Shown here: positions 17,898-25,637 of the stretch, in pieces
How the letters are laid out: every line of letters starts with the position of its first letter
Numbering within the stretch: position 1 is the stretch's first letter
Source of the DNA: Zoogloeaceae bacterium
Lineage (GTDB): Bacteria; Pseudomonadota; Gammaproteobacteria; Burkholderiales; Rhodocyclaceae
Assembly (NCBI GenBank): GCA_031258715.1
Contig: JAIRMN010000148.1
Span: forward strand, 1 to 33,710
Length of the DNA stretch: 33,710 nucleotides
Direction: 5' to 3'
Made by a program: the position numbers and the translations under genes
Notes under the pieces: model-generated
Database searches by the model: none
What the model was told of the DNA's origin: nothing
What the model saw: only the letters and a program-made list of their open reading frames with translations

Positions 17898-18851
17898 CTA
17901 TTCCTTCAATGGCTCGACGCGGTCTTTGATCAACCCATTCTCGAAACTCGCCGCCAGCCAATCGTTGAACGACTGCCGATAGACAGCATCAAACTCGATA
18001 TGCACGTCGCCGACATCTTTCACGCCCTTGAACAAGGGATTCTGGGCGGAAAGCGTCTTGACGATTTCAGGCGAGAGGCGCAGACGCTCGCCGAACCATT
18101 TGGCCGCCTGATCCTCGTTGCGTGTGATGTAGACCACCGTTTCGCATAGCGCATCAAGCAGGCGTTCTTTTGCGGCCGGCTGACGCGCCAGGAAATCGCT
18201 ACTGGCAATAACCAGAAAATAATGAGGCCAGGTCTGTATGTTGCGCAGCCCGAACTCCTTTTCGAGCCGCGTCACTTGTGGCTGACGGATCAGCGCGGCT
18301 TCGGCAAAGCCTTGACTGAGCGCAAGATTCAGTTCATTGGGCGCCATGTTCAGCAGCTTGAAATCACTCGCGGGATTGAGACCCTGATTGCGGATGGAAC
18401 GCAACAGATCAAGGTGGGAATCGGATCCGAACGAAAGCGCAATGCGCTTCCCCTTCAGGTCGGCCAGCGATTTTTCACTTGCTCCCTTCGGTACCAGCAG
18501 GGAATAACTGGCGTGACCAAGATTGGCAACTGGAACCGCCTTGTTGGGTTGCTTGGATATGAAAGTGGCAAATGGCTGGTAGCTTGACACCACGACGTCT
18601 ACGCTTCCCGCAGCCAATGCTTCCATCATTGGAGGGCCGTTTTGAAAGAAGGTGTATTCGGCATCGAGTCCCTTGCTTTTGGCAATGCCGGACTTATCCA
18701 GCGCCAATGGAATCTGGCCGTTGAGCGCCTGTGGATAGGCAATACGGATCGGTATTGCTGTATCGGCATAATCAGATGAAGCCAGGGCGATGCCAGCGTT
18801 CAGCAATAAACTGCACAACAGGAGATGACGCAAGAAATGGGAAATGGACAT
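17898..18851 (-). CDS. NitT/TauT-type ABC transporter substrate-binding protein (transporter 3)
   Basis: A 317-residue periplasmic binding protein. The ATG at 18851 is supported by GGAG 8 nt upstream and gives a typical signal peptide (LRHLLLCSLLLNAGIALA, cleavage before SSDYAD). The mature protein has the SsuA/TauA-like pattern: IRIAYPQALNGQIPLALDKS, AALAAGSVDVVVSSYQPF-like segment, and DLKGKRIALSFGSDSH. The frame extends to 18917, overlapping the permease gene, which I reject. It lies 10 bp before the flavoprotein gene, so its ligand is probably the substrate of the redox module, or a precursor of it. Confidence 0.9.
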   Translation of the reverse strand: MSISHFLRHLLLCSLLLNAGIALASSDYADTAIPIRIAYPQALNGQIPLALDKSGIAKSKGLDAEYTFFQNGPPMMEALAAGSVDVVVSSYQPFATFISKQPNKAVPVANLGHASYSLLVPKGASEKSLADLKGKRIALSFGSDSHLDLLRSIRNQGLNPASDFKLLNMAPNELNLALSQGFAEAALIRQPQVTRLEKEFGLRNIQTWPHYFLVIASSDFLARQPAAKERLLDALCETVVYITRNEDQAAKWFGERLRLSPEIVKTLSAQNPLFKGVKDVGDVHIEFDAVYRQSFNDWLAASFENGLIKDRVEPLKE

Positions 18852-18867
18852 GGGATTGTCTCCAGGG

Positions 18868-19647
18868 TTATTGCCGTTGGTGTTTCCAGGGCAGAATGAA
18901 TTTTTCGCACCAGCCAAGCGCGGTGGTCATGAGCGCGCCAAGCACGCCGATAACGATCATTCCCGTCAATACGTGCCGGGTCTCCAGATTGATGCGGTTG
19001 GCCTGGATCATGTAGCCAAGGCCAGACTGCGCGGCGATCAATTCAGCGGTAACAACGGCCATCCAACTTTGGCCGAGACCAATGCGCAGTCCGGTCCAGA
19101 TATGAGGCAGCGCCGACATCAGATAAATGTGTCGCACCATCCGCCAACGCCCGGCGCCAAGGAATCGGGCGGCGTACACATGCCTTGGATCGACATCGGC
19201 GGCGCCGGCAAAAGCATTGAGGAAAATCGGAAAAAAGGCGGCGAGCGCCGTGATGAAATAACTCGGTTTGTCGCCGAGACCGAACCAGAGAATTGCCAGT
19301 GGAATCCAGGCAATCGGCGGAATCGGTCGCAACACGGTCACCAGCGGCAAAAACAACCTGCGCAACGGAAGGAAACAGGCCATCAGCAAGGCCAGCGGGA
19401 CAGCCAGCGTCGAAGCGATGAAAAAGCCCGTAAATACTCGCCGCAGACTGGCCATGATGTCGGTGGCGAGACTGCCGTCGCCGAAAAGTTCCAGAACACT
19501 CGCGGCGACCTGATTCGGCGCAGGCAGCAACACCGGATTGGCGACGCCCTCGGCGGCCAACCACCATACGAGAAGCGGCCCTGACAGGCCAAACAGAAAC
19601 CACAAGAGCGAAACAAGAAATGCAAGAAAGGCTGGATGCTTCATCAT
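18868..19647 (-). CDS. NitT/TauT-type ABC transporter permease (transporter 3)
   Basis: SsuC/TauC-family permease of 259 residues with about six spans. It shows the conserved NPVLLPAPNQVA segment after helix 1, the LRPIPPIAWIPLAILWFG segment, and an EAA-type loop YAARFLGAGRWRMVRHIYL for docking the ATPase. Its start overlaps the ATPase gene by 4 nt and it is followed after 16 bp by the binding-protein gene. The ligand is not readable. Confidence 0.9.
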   Translation of the reverse strand: MMKHPAFLAFLVSLLWFLFGLSGPLLVWWLAAEGVANPVLLPAPNQVAASVLELFGDGSLATDIMASLRRVFTGFFIASTLAVPLALLMACFLPLRRLFLPLVTVLRPIPPIAWIPLAILWFGLGDKPSYFITALAAFFPIFLNAFAGAADVDPRHVYAARFLGAGRWRMVRHIYLMSALPHIWTGLRIGLGQSWMAVVTAELIAAQSGLGYMIQANRINLETRHVLTGMIVIGVLGALMTTALGWCEKFILPWKHQRQ

Positions 19648-20504
19648 CGTCCTCCATCCGGACGATTGAAAACCTTGAGCGTTTCCTCACGTATCTGTGT
19701 CAGGATATGTTGCCGCAGCTTGCGATATTTCCCATTGCGCAGGACGTCCGTCTCGTGGCGGAATTCACCGTCCAGGGTAATTTCTTCCTTCAGCCCGCCC
19801 GGCATGGCGCGCATCACGAAAATCCGGTCGGAGAGCAGCAGCGCTTCGTCTACGTCGTGCGTGACGAAGATTACTGTCGGCGCAATATCGCGGCGCAGCT
19901 TCAGCAGTTCTTCCTGCATGATGCTGCGGGTCTGCGCATCCAGGGCGCCAAAGGGTTCGTCCATCAGCAGTACGCTCGGCGCGGTGGCCAGGGCGCGGGC
20001 GATGGCCACCCGTTGCTGCATTCCCCCCGAAAGGGCAGCCGGATAGGCGTCGGCATGGTTATCCAGTCCAACCAGACGGAGAAAACGCATGGCCTCGCCG
20101 CGCGGATCGGGATGTCCCATCGCGCGAGGGCCGAAAGCAACGTTGTCTATTGCGCGCATCCATCCGAAGAGCGAATGTTGCTGAAATACAATGTTGCATA
20201 CCGGCGTCGGTTCGGTGACCAGCGCGCCGTCGATGTGAACCTTTCCTGTCGTGGGCCTGATCATTCCGCCGATGAGGTTGAGCAAAGTCGTCTTGCCACA
20301 ACCTGAAGGGCCAAGGAAGGTCACGAATTCACCGGGCAGGATGGTCAGGCTGACGCCCGAAACCACGGTCACTGAACGATCGGAAAAGAATGAAACGCTT
20401 ATGTCATCCAGCGCCACCGCGCCGGTTGCGCAATGACGCCGCAACCGGCCTGCCGCAATGTCGCGCAAGCGTTGTCCGGCTTCGAAACGACGGTTTGCAG
20501 TCAT
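19644..20504 (-). CDS. NitT/TauT-type ABC transporter ATP-binding protein (transporter 3)
   Basis: SsuB/TauB-family ATPase, 286 residues. Motifs: Walker A GPSGCGKTT (65-73), Q-loop VFQQHSLFGW, signature LSGGMQQR (158-165), Walker B VLLMDEP (178-184), switch H216 in VTHD. The ATG at 20504 is chosen over the one at 20609 because AGGAG (20517-20513) stands 8 nt before it, and the longer version would run into the sulfotransferase gene. About 30 residues precede the conserved domain. The C-terminal 50 residues (after SDRIFVM) are of the family's normal kind. Confidence 0.92.
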   Translation of the reverse strand: MTANRRFEAGQRLRDIAAGRLRRHCATGAVALDDISVSFFSDRSVTVVSGVSLTILPGEFVTFLGPSGCGKTTLLNLIGGMIRPTTGKVHIDGALVTEPTPVCNIVFQQHSLFGWMRAIDNVAFGPRAMGHPDPRGEAMRFLRLVGLDNHADAYPAALSGGMQQRVAIARALATAPSVLLMDEPFGALDAQTRSIMQEELLKLRRDIAPTVIFVTHDVDEALLLSDRIFVMRAMPGGLKEEITLDGEFRHETDVLRNGKYRKLRQHILTQIREETLKVFNRPDGGR

Positions 20505-20551
20505 CAGGATTTCTCCTAGACGCGGCAGAATTGTCGTCATGGCGCACATAT

Positions 20552-21706
20552 TCAGAGCACCACCTTGTTCGACACGTAACGCCGTTTTATGCCGAAATAA
20601 TACTTCCATTTGTGCCAGGCGCGTTGCCCGGCAATCATTTCCTCGTCCGGATCACCCAAAGGAAAATGTTCCGGCGCACTTTCAGGATTCCACAAACCAG
20701 CCTGTCGGCGCGCTTCGCGCTGATCGGCCAGCCAATCGTTGTAGCTCTCATAGACGATGTGTCCGTCTGACGCATCGAGTGAGGCTGCACGATAGCGTCC
20801 GTCCAGTTCCAGGTAGCGTTCGATCGCTTCCCTGTCAAGTTCAAGCGGCTCGACATCCGCCGGATAGCCGGAATCCTCCAATTCCTTTCCCGCCACCCAG
20901 GCAAAGATGCGCTGATCGCGCAGGCTCAACAGATTCTTGTGGATGCCGATATAGGCCGGATTCGCCGGGCCACCCAGTGGCGCGTGATCGCGTGTCTGGC
21001 CGCGGCGTCTGGCGATCTCGCCCTGGTGAAATTCGAGCATCCGGGGGTCGTAGTCTTCGGCGAGGAATCGAGCGACACGACGCAGAACAGCCTCCGGTTG
21101 TCGCGCCAGATCCTCGTAAGAAATGTCGAACCACTGATCGATGCGCAGGTTTGCGCGAGACGCCCTTACGGCATTTTGCGCTCGTTTCCAGGCATGGGCG
21201 GCCGCATAGATGTTGGTCGGCCCGAATGAAGATTCCAGATAGTCGGCGCAGGCGTCACGACCATCGCGCGTAATGAAGACAAACTGCGCGTTTGGAAAGT
21301 CCTCCAGAATCTCTTTTACAAAATAGAGATTGTGCGGTGTCTTTTCTCCCCAGCGCGGTTTGCCTTCGTGTTCCGCGTACTTTTCGATCATCGCGGCGAA
21401 GACGCCAGCAAAGCTCTGCTCCGGCGCGCGCGCGACGATCTCGTCGACAATCGTCGCGGGATTGACCGGCATACCCCAGAACGGCGTTTTCAGCCCGAAA
21501 ACCATTTCTTCGGCGAGCGTTCGAAAGTTTTCCGGCCGCGACAAATCGCCATAGGTGTGCAGGTAGGGACGGAAACGCGGGTAGTACCAGACGACCTCTG
21601 GAACGGAAATGCGCTTGTGCTGACCAAGCATGGCCATGAGCAGCGTCGTTCCAGAACGCTCGGCGCCAAGGACGAAAATGGGACGCTCCTTGCTTTTGAT
21701 GGACAT
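20552..21706 (-). CDS. Sulfotransferase family protein (PAPS-dependent type)
   Basis: A 384-residue cytoplasmic protein. The 5'-phosphosulfate-binding loop is GAERSGTTLL (14-23) and the 3'-phosphate-binding segment is ITRDGRDACADYLESS (145-160), both in the spacing seen in bacterial PAPS sulfotransferases. WGEKTPHN (119-126) is another family block. Such enzymes move a sulfuryl group from PAPS to a hydroxyl or amine acceptor. The acceptor cannot be predicted, and some family members have unknown activity. It is preceded by AGGAG about 10 nt from the start and lies 38 bp after the regulator gene and 47 bp before the ATPase gene. An enzyme that makes a sulfo-conjugate inside an uptake/redox operon is unusual. 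Confidence 0.85.
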   Translation of the reverse strand: MSIKSKERPIFVLGAERSGTTLLMAMLGQHKRISVPEVVWYYPRFRPYLHTYGDLSRPENFRTLAEEMVFGLKTPFWGMPVNPATIVDEIVARAPEQSFAGVFAAMIEKYAEHEGKPRWGEKTPHNLYFVKEILEDFPNAQFVFITRDGRDACADYLESSFGPTNIYAAAHAWKRAQNAVRASRANLRIDQWFDISYEDLARQPEAVLRRVARFLAEDYDPRMLEFHQGEIARRRGQTRDHAPLGGPANPAYIGIHKNLLSLRDQRIFAWVAGKELEDSGYPADVEPLELDREAIERYLELDGRYRAASLDASDGHIVYESYNDWLADQREARRQAGLWNPESAPEHFPLGDPDEEMIAGQRAWHKWKYYFGIKRRYVSNKVVL

Positions 21707-21744
21707 GTCTTGGTTTTCTCCTGAATTGGATCAGCCTTGGTTGC

Positions 21745-22500
21745 TTATCCTCGTTCCGCGCGCAGATCGAAGCGGAACGAATCGCCCCGGTAATAGATGT
21801 GTTCAAAATCGATCGCCTGTCCGTCTTTTGTCCAGGCCAGCCGCTCGACTTTCAGAATGGGCGCTCCAGTCGTGACGTTGAGCTGTCGCGCCAGCGCCTC
21901 GCCCGCAATGTCCGCCTTGACCATCAGATCGGCGTGGTCAAGCGGCATGGCGTAATCGTTTTCGATGATCAAAAAGATGTCGCGCTTCACCAGATCCTCG
22001 CGCGCAAGGCGCTCGCCGAGCGCGCGGCGCACATAGGTCACGTCGAACGAAATGGGATTGCCATCAGCATATCGCACACGGCGTATCTCGATCAGCGGGC
22101 TGCCCTCAGAAACTTGCAGGCGCGCGGCCACATCCGGTGGGGCGGCAATGGAAAGAAAGCTCACCACCCGATTGATAACCGTAATCCCCAGATTCCGCAT
22201 GGCTTCGCCGAACCCCTGAAGGCGTTCGCTTTTCTGGAAGGGGCGCGGTTTGGCCACGAAAGCGCCTTTCCCGGCAACCTTGAAGATCAGTTGTTCATTC
22301 TCCAGATCGCTCAAGGCGCGGCGCACTGTGATGCGGCTGGCCTTGTAGCGCCTGCCCAATTCGCTTTCCGACGGAATACGCTCGTGCTGTCTCAGCTTGC
22401 CGTTGCATATTTCTTCGCGCAAGGCGTCCTTGATCTGGGCGTAAAGCGGCCAGGGCTGCTGCCTGCGAGACACCAATGGCCATTCAGGGTGACCGATCAT
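21745..22500 (-). CDS. GntR family transcriptional regulator with UTRA ligand-binding domain
   Basis: A 251-residue one-component regulator. Residues 19-83 form the GntR winged helix (PLYAQIKDALREEI, then RIPSESELGRRYKASRITVRR cut at the usual recognition helix, then a GKGAFVA wing). Residues about 93-245 form the UTRA (HutC/FarR-type) effector domain, with SPLIEIRRVRYADGNPISFD as its core. The frame is open to 22602, but that ATG lies inside the operator palindrome and downstream of nothing resembling a ribosome binding site. The ATG at 22500 gives the normal short N-terminus. It heads the minus-strand redox operon and probably autoregulates through the palindrome at 22595-22608; see the matching sites at 4039 and 13160. 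Confidence 0.9.
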   Translation of the reverse strand: MIGHPEWPLVSRRQQPWPLYAQIKDALREEICNGKLRQHERIPSESELGRRYKASRITVRRALSDLENEQLIFKVAGKGAFVAKPRPFQKSERLQGFGEAMRNLGITVINRVVSFLSIAAPPDVAARLQVSEGSPLIEIRRVRYADGNPISFDVTYVRRALGERLAREDLVKRDIFLIIENDYAMPLDHADLMVKADIAGEALARQLNVTTGAPILKVERLAWTKDGQAIDFEHIYYRGDSFRFDLRAERG

Positions 22501-22587
22501 GACAATCTGCTCTCCAGAGAGATTTCCAAGGAAGGTCGGCAGACTAGCGTATGCTTCCTGGCGCTGGAACGAAGTTATTCCAATATT

Positions 22588-22615
22588 GATATACCCTGTC
22601 ATAACAGGCAGTCAT
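22588..22615 (-). promoter_or_regulatory. Promoter with palindromic operator site C of the GntR operon
   Basis: Read on the minus strand, ATGACT (22615-22610), a 16-bp spacer and TATATC (22593-22588) form a plausible promoter. The spacer holds an almost perfect 14-bp palindrome, CCTGTTATGACAGG (22608-22595), the clearest copy of the motif also seen at sites A and B. Its location between -35 and -10 fits repression by the regulator whose gene follows. The regulator start is about 90 bp downstream. Confidence 0.65.
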
Positions 22616-22736
22616 GCGCGATGGTCTGCAAGGCATGCCGATCCCGTAAAAAGGCGCGTTATCTGACCAAAGCTCCCGACAACATCAAGAACAAGCTGGA
22701 ACTCGCGCCCGGATATCCATCGGAGAGTGCGGGTCT

Positions 22737-23225
22737 ATGTATTTTTTGGCGAGGGTAGGCAAATATTGGATTTGGCGAGGAACGCTTAAAGGGAATGTTT
22801 TTCGCGCGGCGGATGCGGAAGAGCGCGCGATCCAGAAGATCAGGGCGTTGGGACAGGAAGTGTTGCGGGACTGGGTGTGGCGTCTGGCGGTAGAAACGAG
22901 TGTGGCAGGAAGGCGCGGGGAAAATTCGCGGTAACGGCTCTACTGGCACAGCAGCCTTGGAGAAGTAGAAGTTCTGGGGACCTGCCATCGAGATCGATTG
23001 CCGAAGCGGACGGCAGCATGATCCCGGCGGCGCGATGGCCTGTCCGCGCTCAAGGCCAGGCTGCCCATCGGTTCCGGCGAAGTCGAAAGCGCCCATCGTT
23101 TCCCCATCCAGAAACGCCTCAAACGCCCCGGCGCATGGTGGAAACCCGGCAACGCCCAAGCCATCCTCACCCTCCGAACCCTGCGCGCAAACCAACAATG
23201 GAACTGCTATTGGCGGTCTTTGTAA
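22737..23225 (+). pseudogene. ISKra4-like transposase remnant
   Basis: Three conserved pieces of one transposase are left, in order but in different frames. The first (22737-22934) includes GKYWIWRGTLKGNVF and EERAIQKIRALGQEVLRDW. Then comes RLYWHSSLGEVEV (about 22935-22975). Last is the C-terminus, from about 23040: KARLPIGSGEVESAHRF, then QKRLKRPGAWW, then NAQAILTLRTLRANQQWNCYW and a TAA at 23223. The catalytic middle is missing and the frames do not join, so it is inactive. The 120 bp between the regulator promoter and this relic hold nothing else I recognise. Confidence 0.8.
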
Positions 23226-23267
23226 GATTGAAAAGGGACGCTTTTGATTGCGGCCTCCGTCCTCCGC

Positions 23268-23295
23268 TTGCATTCCCTGTCCTCGCGCTTATACT
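23268..23295 (+). promoter_or_regulatory. Predicted sigma-70 promoter of the decarboxylase gene
   Basis: TTGCAT (23268-23273), a 16-bp spacer and TATACT (23290-23295) lie 87 bp before the decarboxylase start and about 45 bp after the end of the transposase relic. The same transcript could continue into mod and res, since the gaps are 18 bp and -4 bp. Confidence 0.5.
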
Positions 23296-23381
23296 ACGTC
23301 CCCGCCCGTTCCGGAGTGTTGCGCGGGCATCGCGGCGAGGTAAACCGGCGTCATGCCCGCTGAAAATCCGAAAGCGAAATC

Positions 23382-25619
23382 ATGAAATTCCATTTTCCCA
23401 TCATCATCATCGACGAGGATTTTCGCTCCGAGAACGCTTCCGGTTCCGGCATTCGCGTGCTGGCGGAAGCCATCGAAAAGGAAGGCATGGACGTGCTGGG
23501 GGTGACGAGCTATGGCGACATGACTTCCTTCGCCCAGCAGCAAAGCCGGGGATCGGCCTTCATCCTCTCCGTAGACGACGAGGAACTCCTGCAAAAACCG
23601 GAAGAAACCATCGCCGGACTGCGCGCCTTCGTGCAGGAAATCCGCCTGAAGAACACCGACATTCCCATCTTCCTGCACGGCGAGACGCGCACCTCGCGCC
23701 ACATCCCGCACGACGTGCTCAGGGAGCTGCACGGCTTCATCCACATGTATGAGGACACGCCGGAATTCATCGCCCGCTATGTGGTGCGCGAGGCAAAAGC
23801 CTATCTCGATTCCCTGCCGCCGCCCTTTTTCCGGGCGCTTACCCATTACGCGGCGGACGGTTCCTATTCCTGGCACTGCCCCGGACATTCGGGCGGCGTC
23901 GCTTTCCTGAAAAGTCCGGTCGGGCGGATGTTCCATCAGTTTTTCGGCGAGAACATGCTGCGCGCCGATGTCTGCAACGCCGTGGAGGAACTGGGGCAAC
24001 TCCTCGACCATACCGGCCCCGTGGCGGCTTCCGAGCGGAACGCGGCGCGCATCTACAATTGCGACCATCTCTACTTCGTCACCAACGGCACTTCCACTTC
24101 CAACAAGATCGTCTGGCATTCCACCGTCGCGCCCGGCGACATCGTGATCGTTGACCGTAACTGCCACAAGTCCATCCTCCATTCAATCATCATGACCGGG
24201 GCGATCCCGGTCTTCCTGATGCCAACCCGCAACCATTACGGCATCATCGGCCCGATTCCGAAAGAGGCGTTTCGCTGGGAGAACATCGAAAAGAAAATCG
24301 CCGCGCATCCCTTTGCCCGCGAAGCCAAAGGGAAGCCCAGGGCGCTCGCCATTACCCAATCGACCTATGACGGCATCCTCTACAACGTGGAAGCCATCAA
24401 AGCGGAACTGGACGGCAAGGTGGACGCCCTGCATTTCGATGAAGCCTGGCTGCCGCACGCCGCCTTTCACGATTTTTACGGCGACTACCACGCCATCGGC
24501 GCGGATCGTCCGCGCTGCGAACATTCGATGGTGTTTTCCACGCAATCCACGCACAAGCTCCTGGCCGGGCTTTCGCAAGCCTCGCAAATCCTGGTGCAGA
24601 ACGCCCGGCAGAGCCAGCTCGACCGCAACGTCTTCAATGAAGCCTACCTGATGCACACCTCCACCTCGCCGCAGTATTCGATCATCGCTTCCTGCGACGT
24701 GGCGGCGGCGATGATGGAAGCGCCGGGCGGCGCGGCGCTGGTCGAGGAATCCATCGCCGAGGCGCTGAATTTCCGCCGCGCCATGAGGAAGGTGGAACAG
24801 GACTGGGCGAAAAACCAGGACAAGCCCTGGTGGTTCAAGGTCTGGGGGCCGAACGATCTTTCCGAGGAAGGCATCGAGGAGCGCGAAGCCTGGATGCTGA
24901 AGCCCGGCGAACGCTGGCACGGCTTCGGCGATCTCGCGCCCGGCTTCAACATGCTCGACCCGATCAAGGCCACCATCATCACGCCGGGACTCGATGTTTC
25001 CGGCGAATTCGCCGAACACGGCATCCCCGCCGCCATCGTCACCAAATACCTGGCCGAGCACGGCGTCATCGTGGAGAAGTGCGGACTTTATTCCTTCTTC
25101 ATCATGTTTACCATCGGCATCACCAAGGGACGCTGGAACACGCTCGTCACCGCCTTGCAGCAGTTCAAGGACGACTACGACAGGAATCACCCGCTCTGGA
25201 AGGCGCTGCCGGAATTCGTCGGCAAATGCCCGCGCTACGAGCGCGTGGGGCTGAAGGACTTCTGCGGGAAAATCCACACGGTCTACAAGGAAAACGACGT
25301 GGCGCGGCTCACCACGGAGATGTATCTTTCCGACATGGAACCCGCCATGCGCCCGGCGGAGGCCTTCGCCCGGATGGCGCACCGGGAAATCGAACGGGTG
25401 CTGATCAACGACCTGGAAAACCGCGTCACCGCCGTATTGCTCACGCCCTATCCGCCAGGCATTCCGCTCCTGATACCCGGCGAACGCTTCAACCGCACCA
25501 TCGTCCGCTACCTGCAATTCGCCCGCGACTTCAACCGCGCCTTCACCGGCTTCGAGACCGACGTGCACGGCTTGGTCAAGGGCGAGGACGGACGCTATTA
25601 TGTGGATTGCGTGATTTGA
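23382..25619 (+). CDS. Orn/Lys/Arg decarboxylase, fold-type I PLP enzyme
   Basis: A 745-residue inducible-type amino acid decarboxylase. Residues 1-130 form the response-regulator-like wing domain (IIIIDEDF, VLGVTSYGD). The PLP domain has SYSWHCPGHSGG (161-172), FVTNGTSTSNKIV (232-244), HFDEAW (351-356) and the Schiff-base lysine K392 in STQSTHKLLAGLSQAS. The C-terminal domain includes TPYPPGIPLLIPGERF. It removes CO2 from a basic amino acid (lysine, arginine or ornithine), giving a diamine or agmatine, used in acid stress or polyamine synthesis. Length and sequence are those of the common betaproteobacterial form. Which amino acid is preferred cannot be told. The start has only a weak ribosome binding site. 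Confidence 0.93.
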   Translation: MKFHFPIIIIDEDFRSENASGSGIRVLAEAIEKEGMDVLGVTSYGDMTSFAQQQSRGSAFILSVDDEELLQKPEETIAGLRAFVQEIRLKNTDIPIFLHGETRTSRHIPHDVLRELHGFIHMYEDTPEFIARYVVREAKAYLDSLPPPFFRALTHYAADGSYSWHCPGHSGGVAFLKSPVGRMFHQFFGENMLRADVCNAVEELGQLLDHTGPVAASERNAARIYNCDHLYFVTNGTSTSNKIVWHSTVAPGDIVIVDRNCHKSILHSIIMTGAIPVFLMPTRNHYGIIGPIPKEAFRWENIEKKIAAHPFAREAKGKPRALAITQSTYDGILYNVEAIKAELDGKVDALHFDEAWLPHAAFHDFYGDYHAIGADRPRCEHSMVFSTQSTHKLLAGLSQASQILVQNARQSQLDRNVFNEAYLMHTSTSPQYSIIASCDVAAAMMEAPGGAALVEESIAEALNFRRAMRKVEQDWAKNQDKPWWFKVWGPNDLSEEGIEEREAWMLKPGERWHGFGDLAPGFNMLDPIKATIITPGLDVSGEFAEHGIPAAIVTKYLAEHGVIVEKCGLYSFFIMFTIGITKGRWNTLVTALQQFKDDYDRNHPLWKALPEFVGKCPRYERVGLKDFCGKIHTVYKENDVARLTTEMYLSDMEPAMRPAEAFARMAHREIERVLINDLENRVTAVLLTPYPPGIPLLIPGERFNRTIVRYLQFARDFNRAFTGFETDVHGLVKGEDGRYYVDCVI

Positions 25620-25637
25620 TGAAGCCATTGAAACCCT

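Noticed and set aside
22501-22602. Upstream start of the GntR regulator at 22602
   Set aside because: That ATG lies inside the operator palindrome and just downstream of the -10 box; the added 34 residues are not part of the GntR fold.
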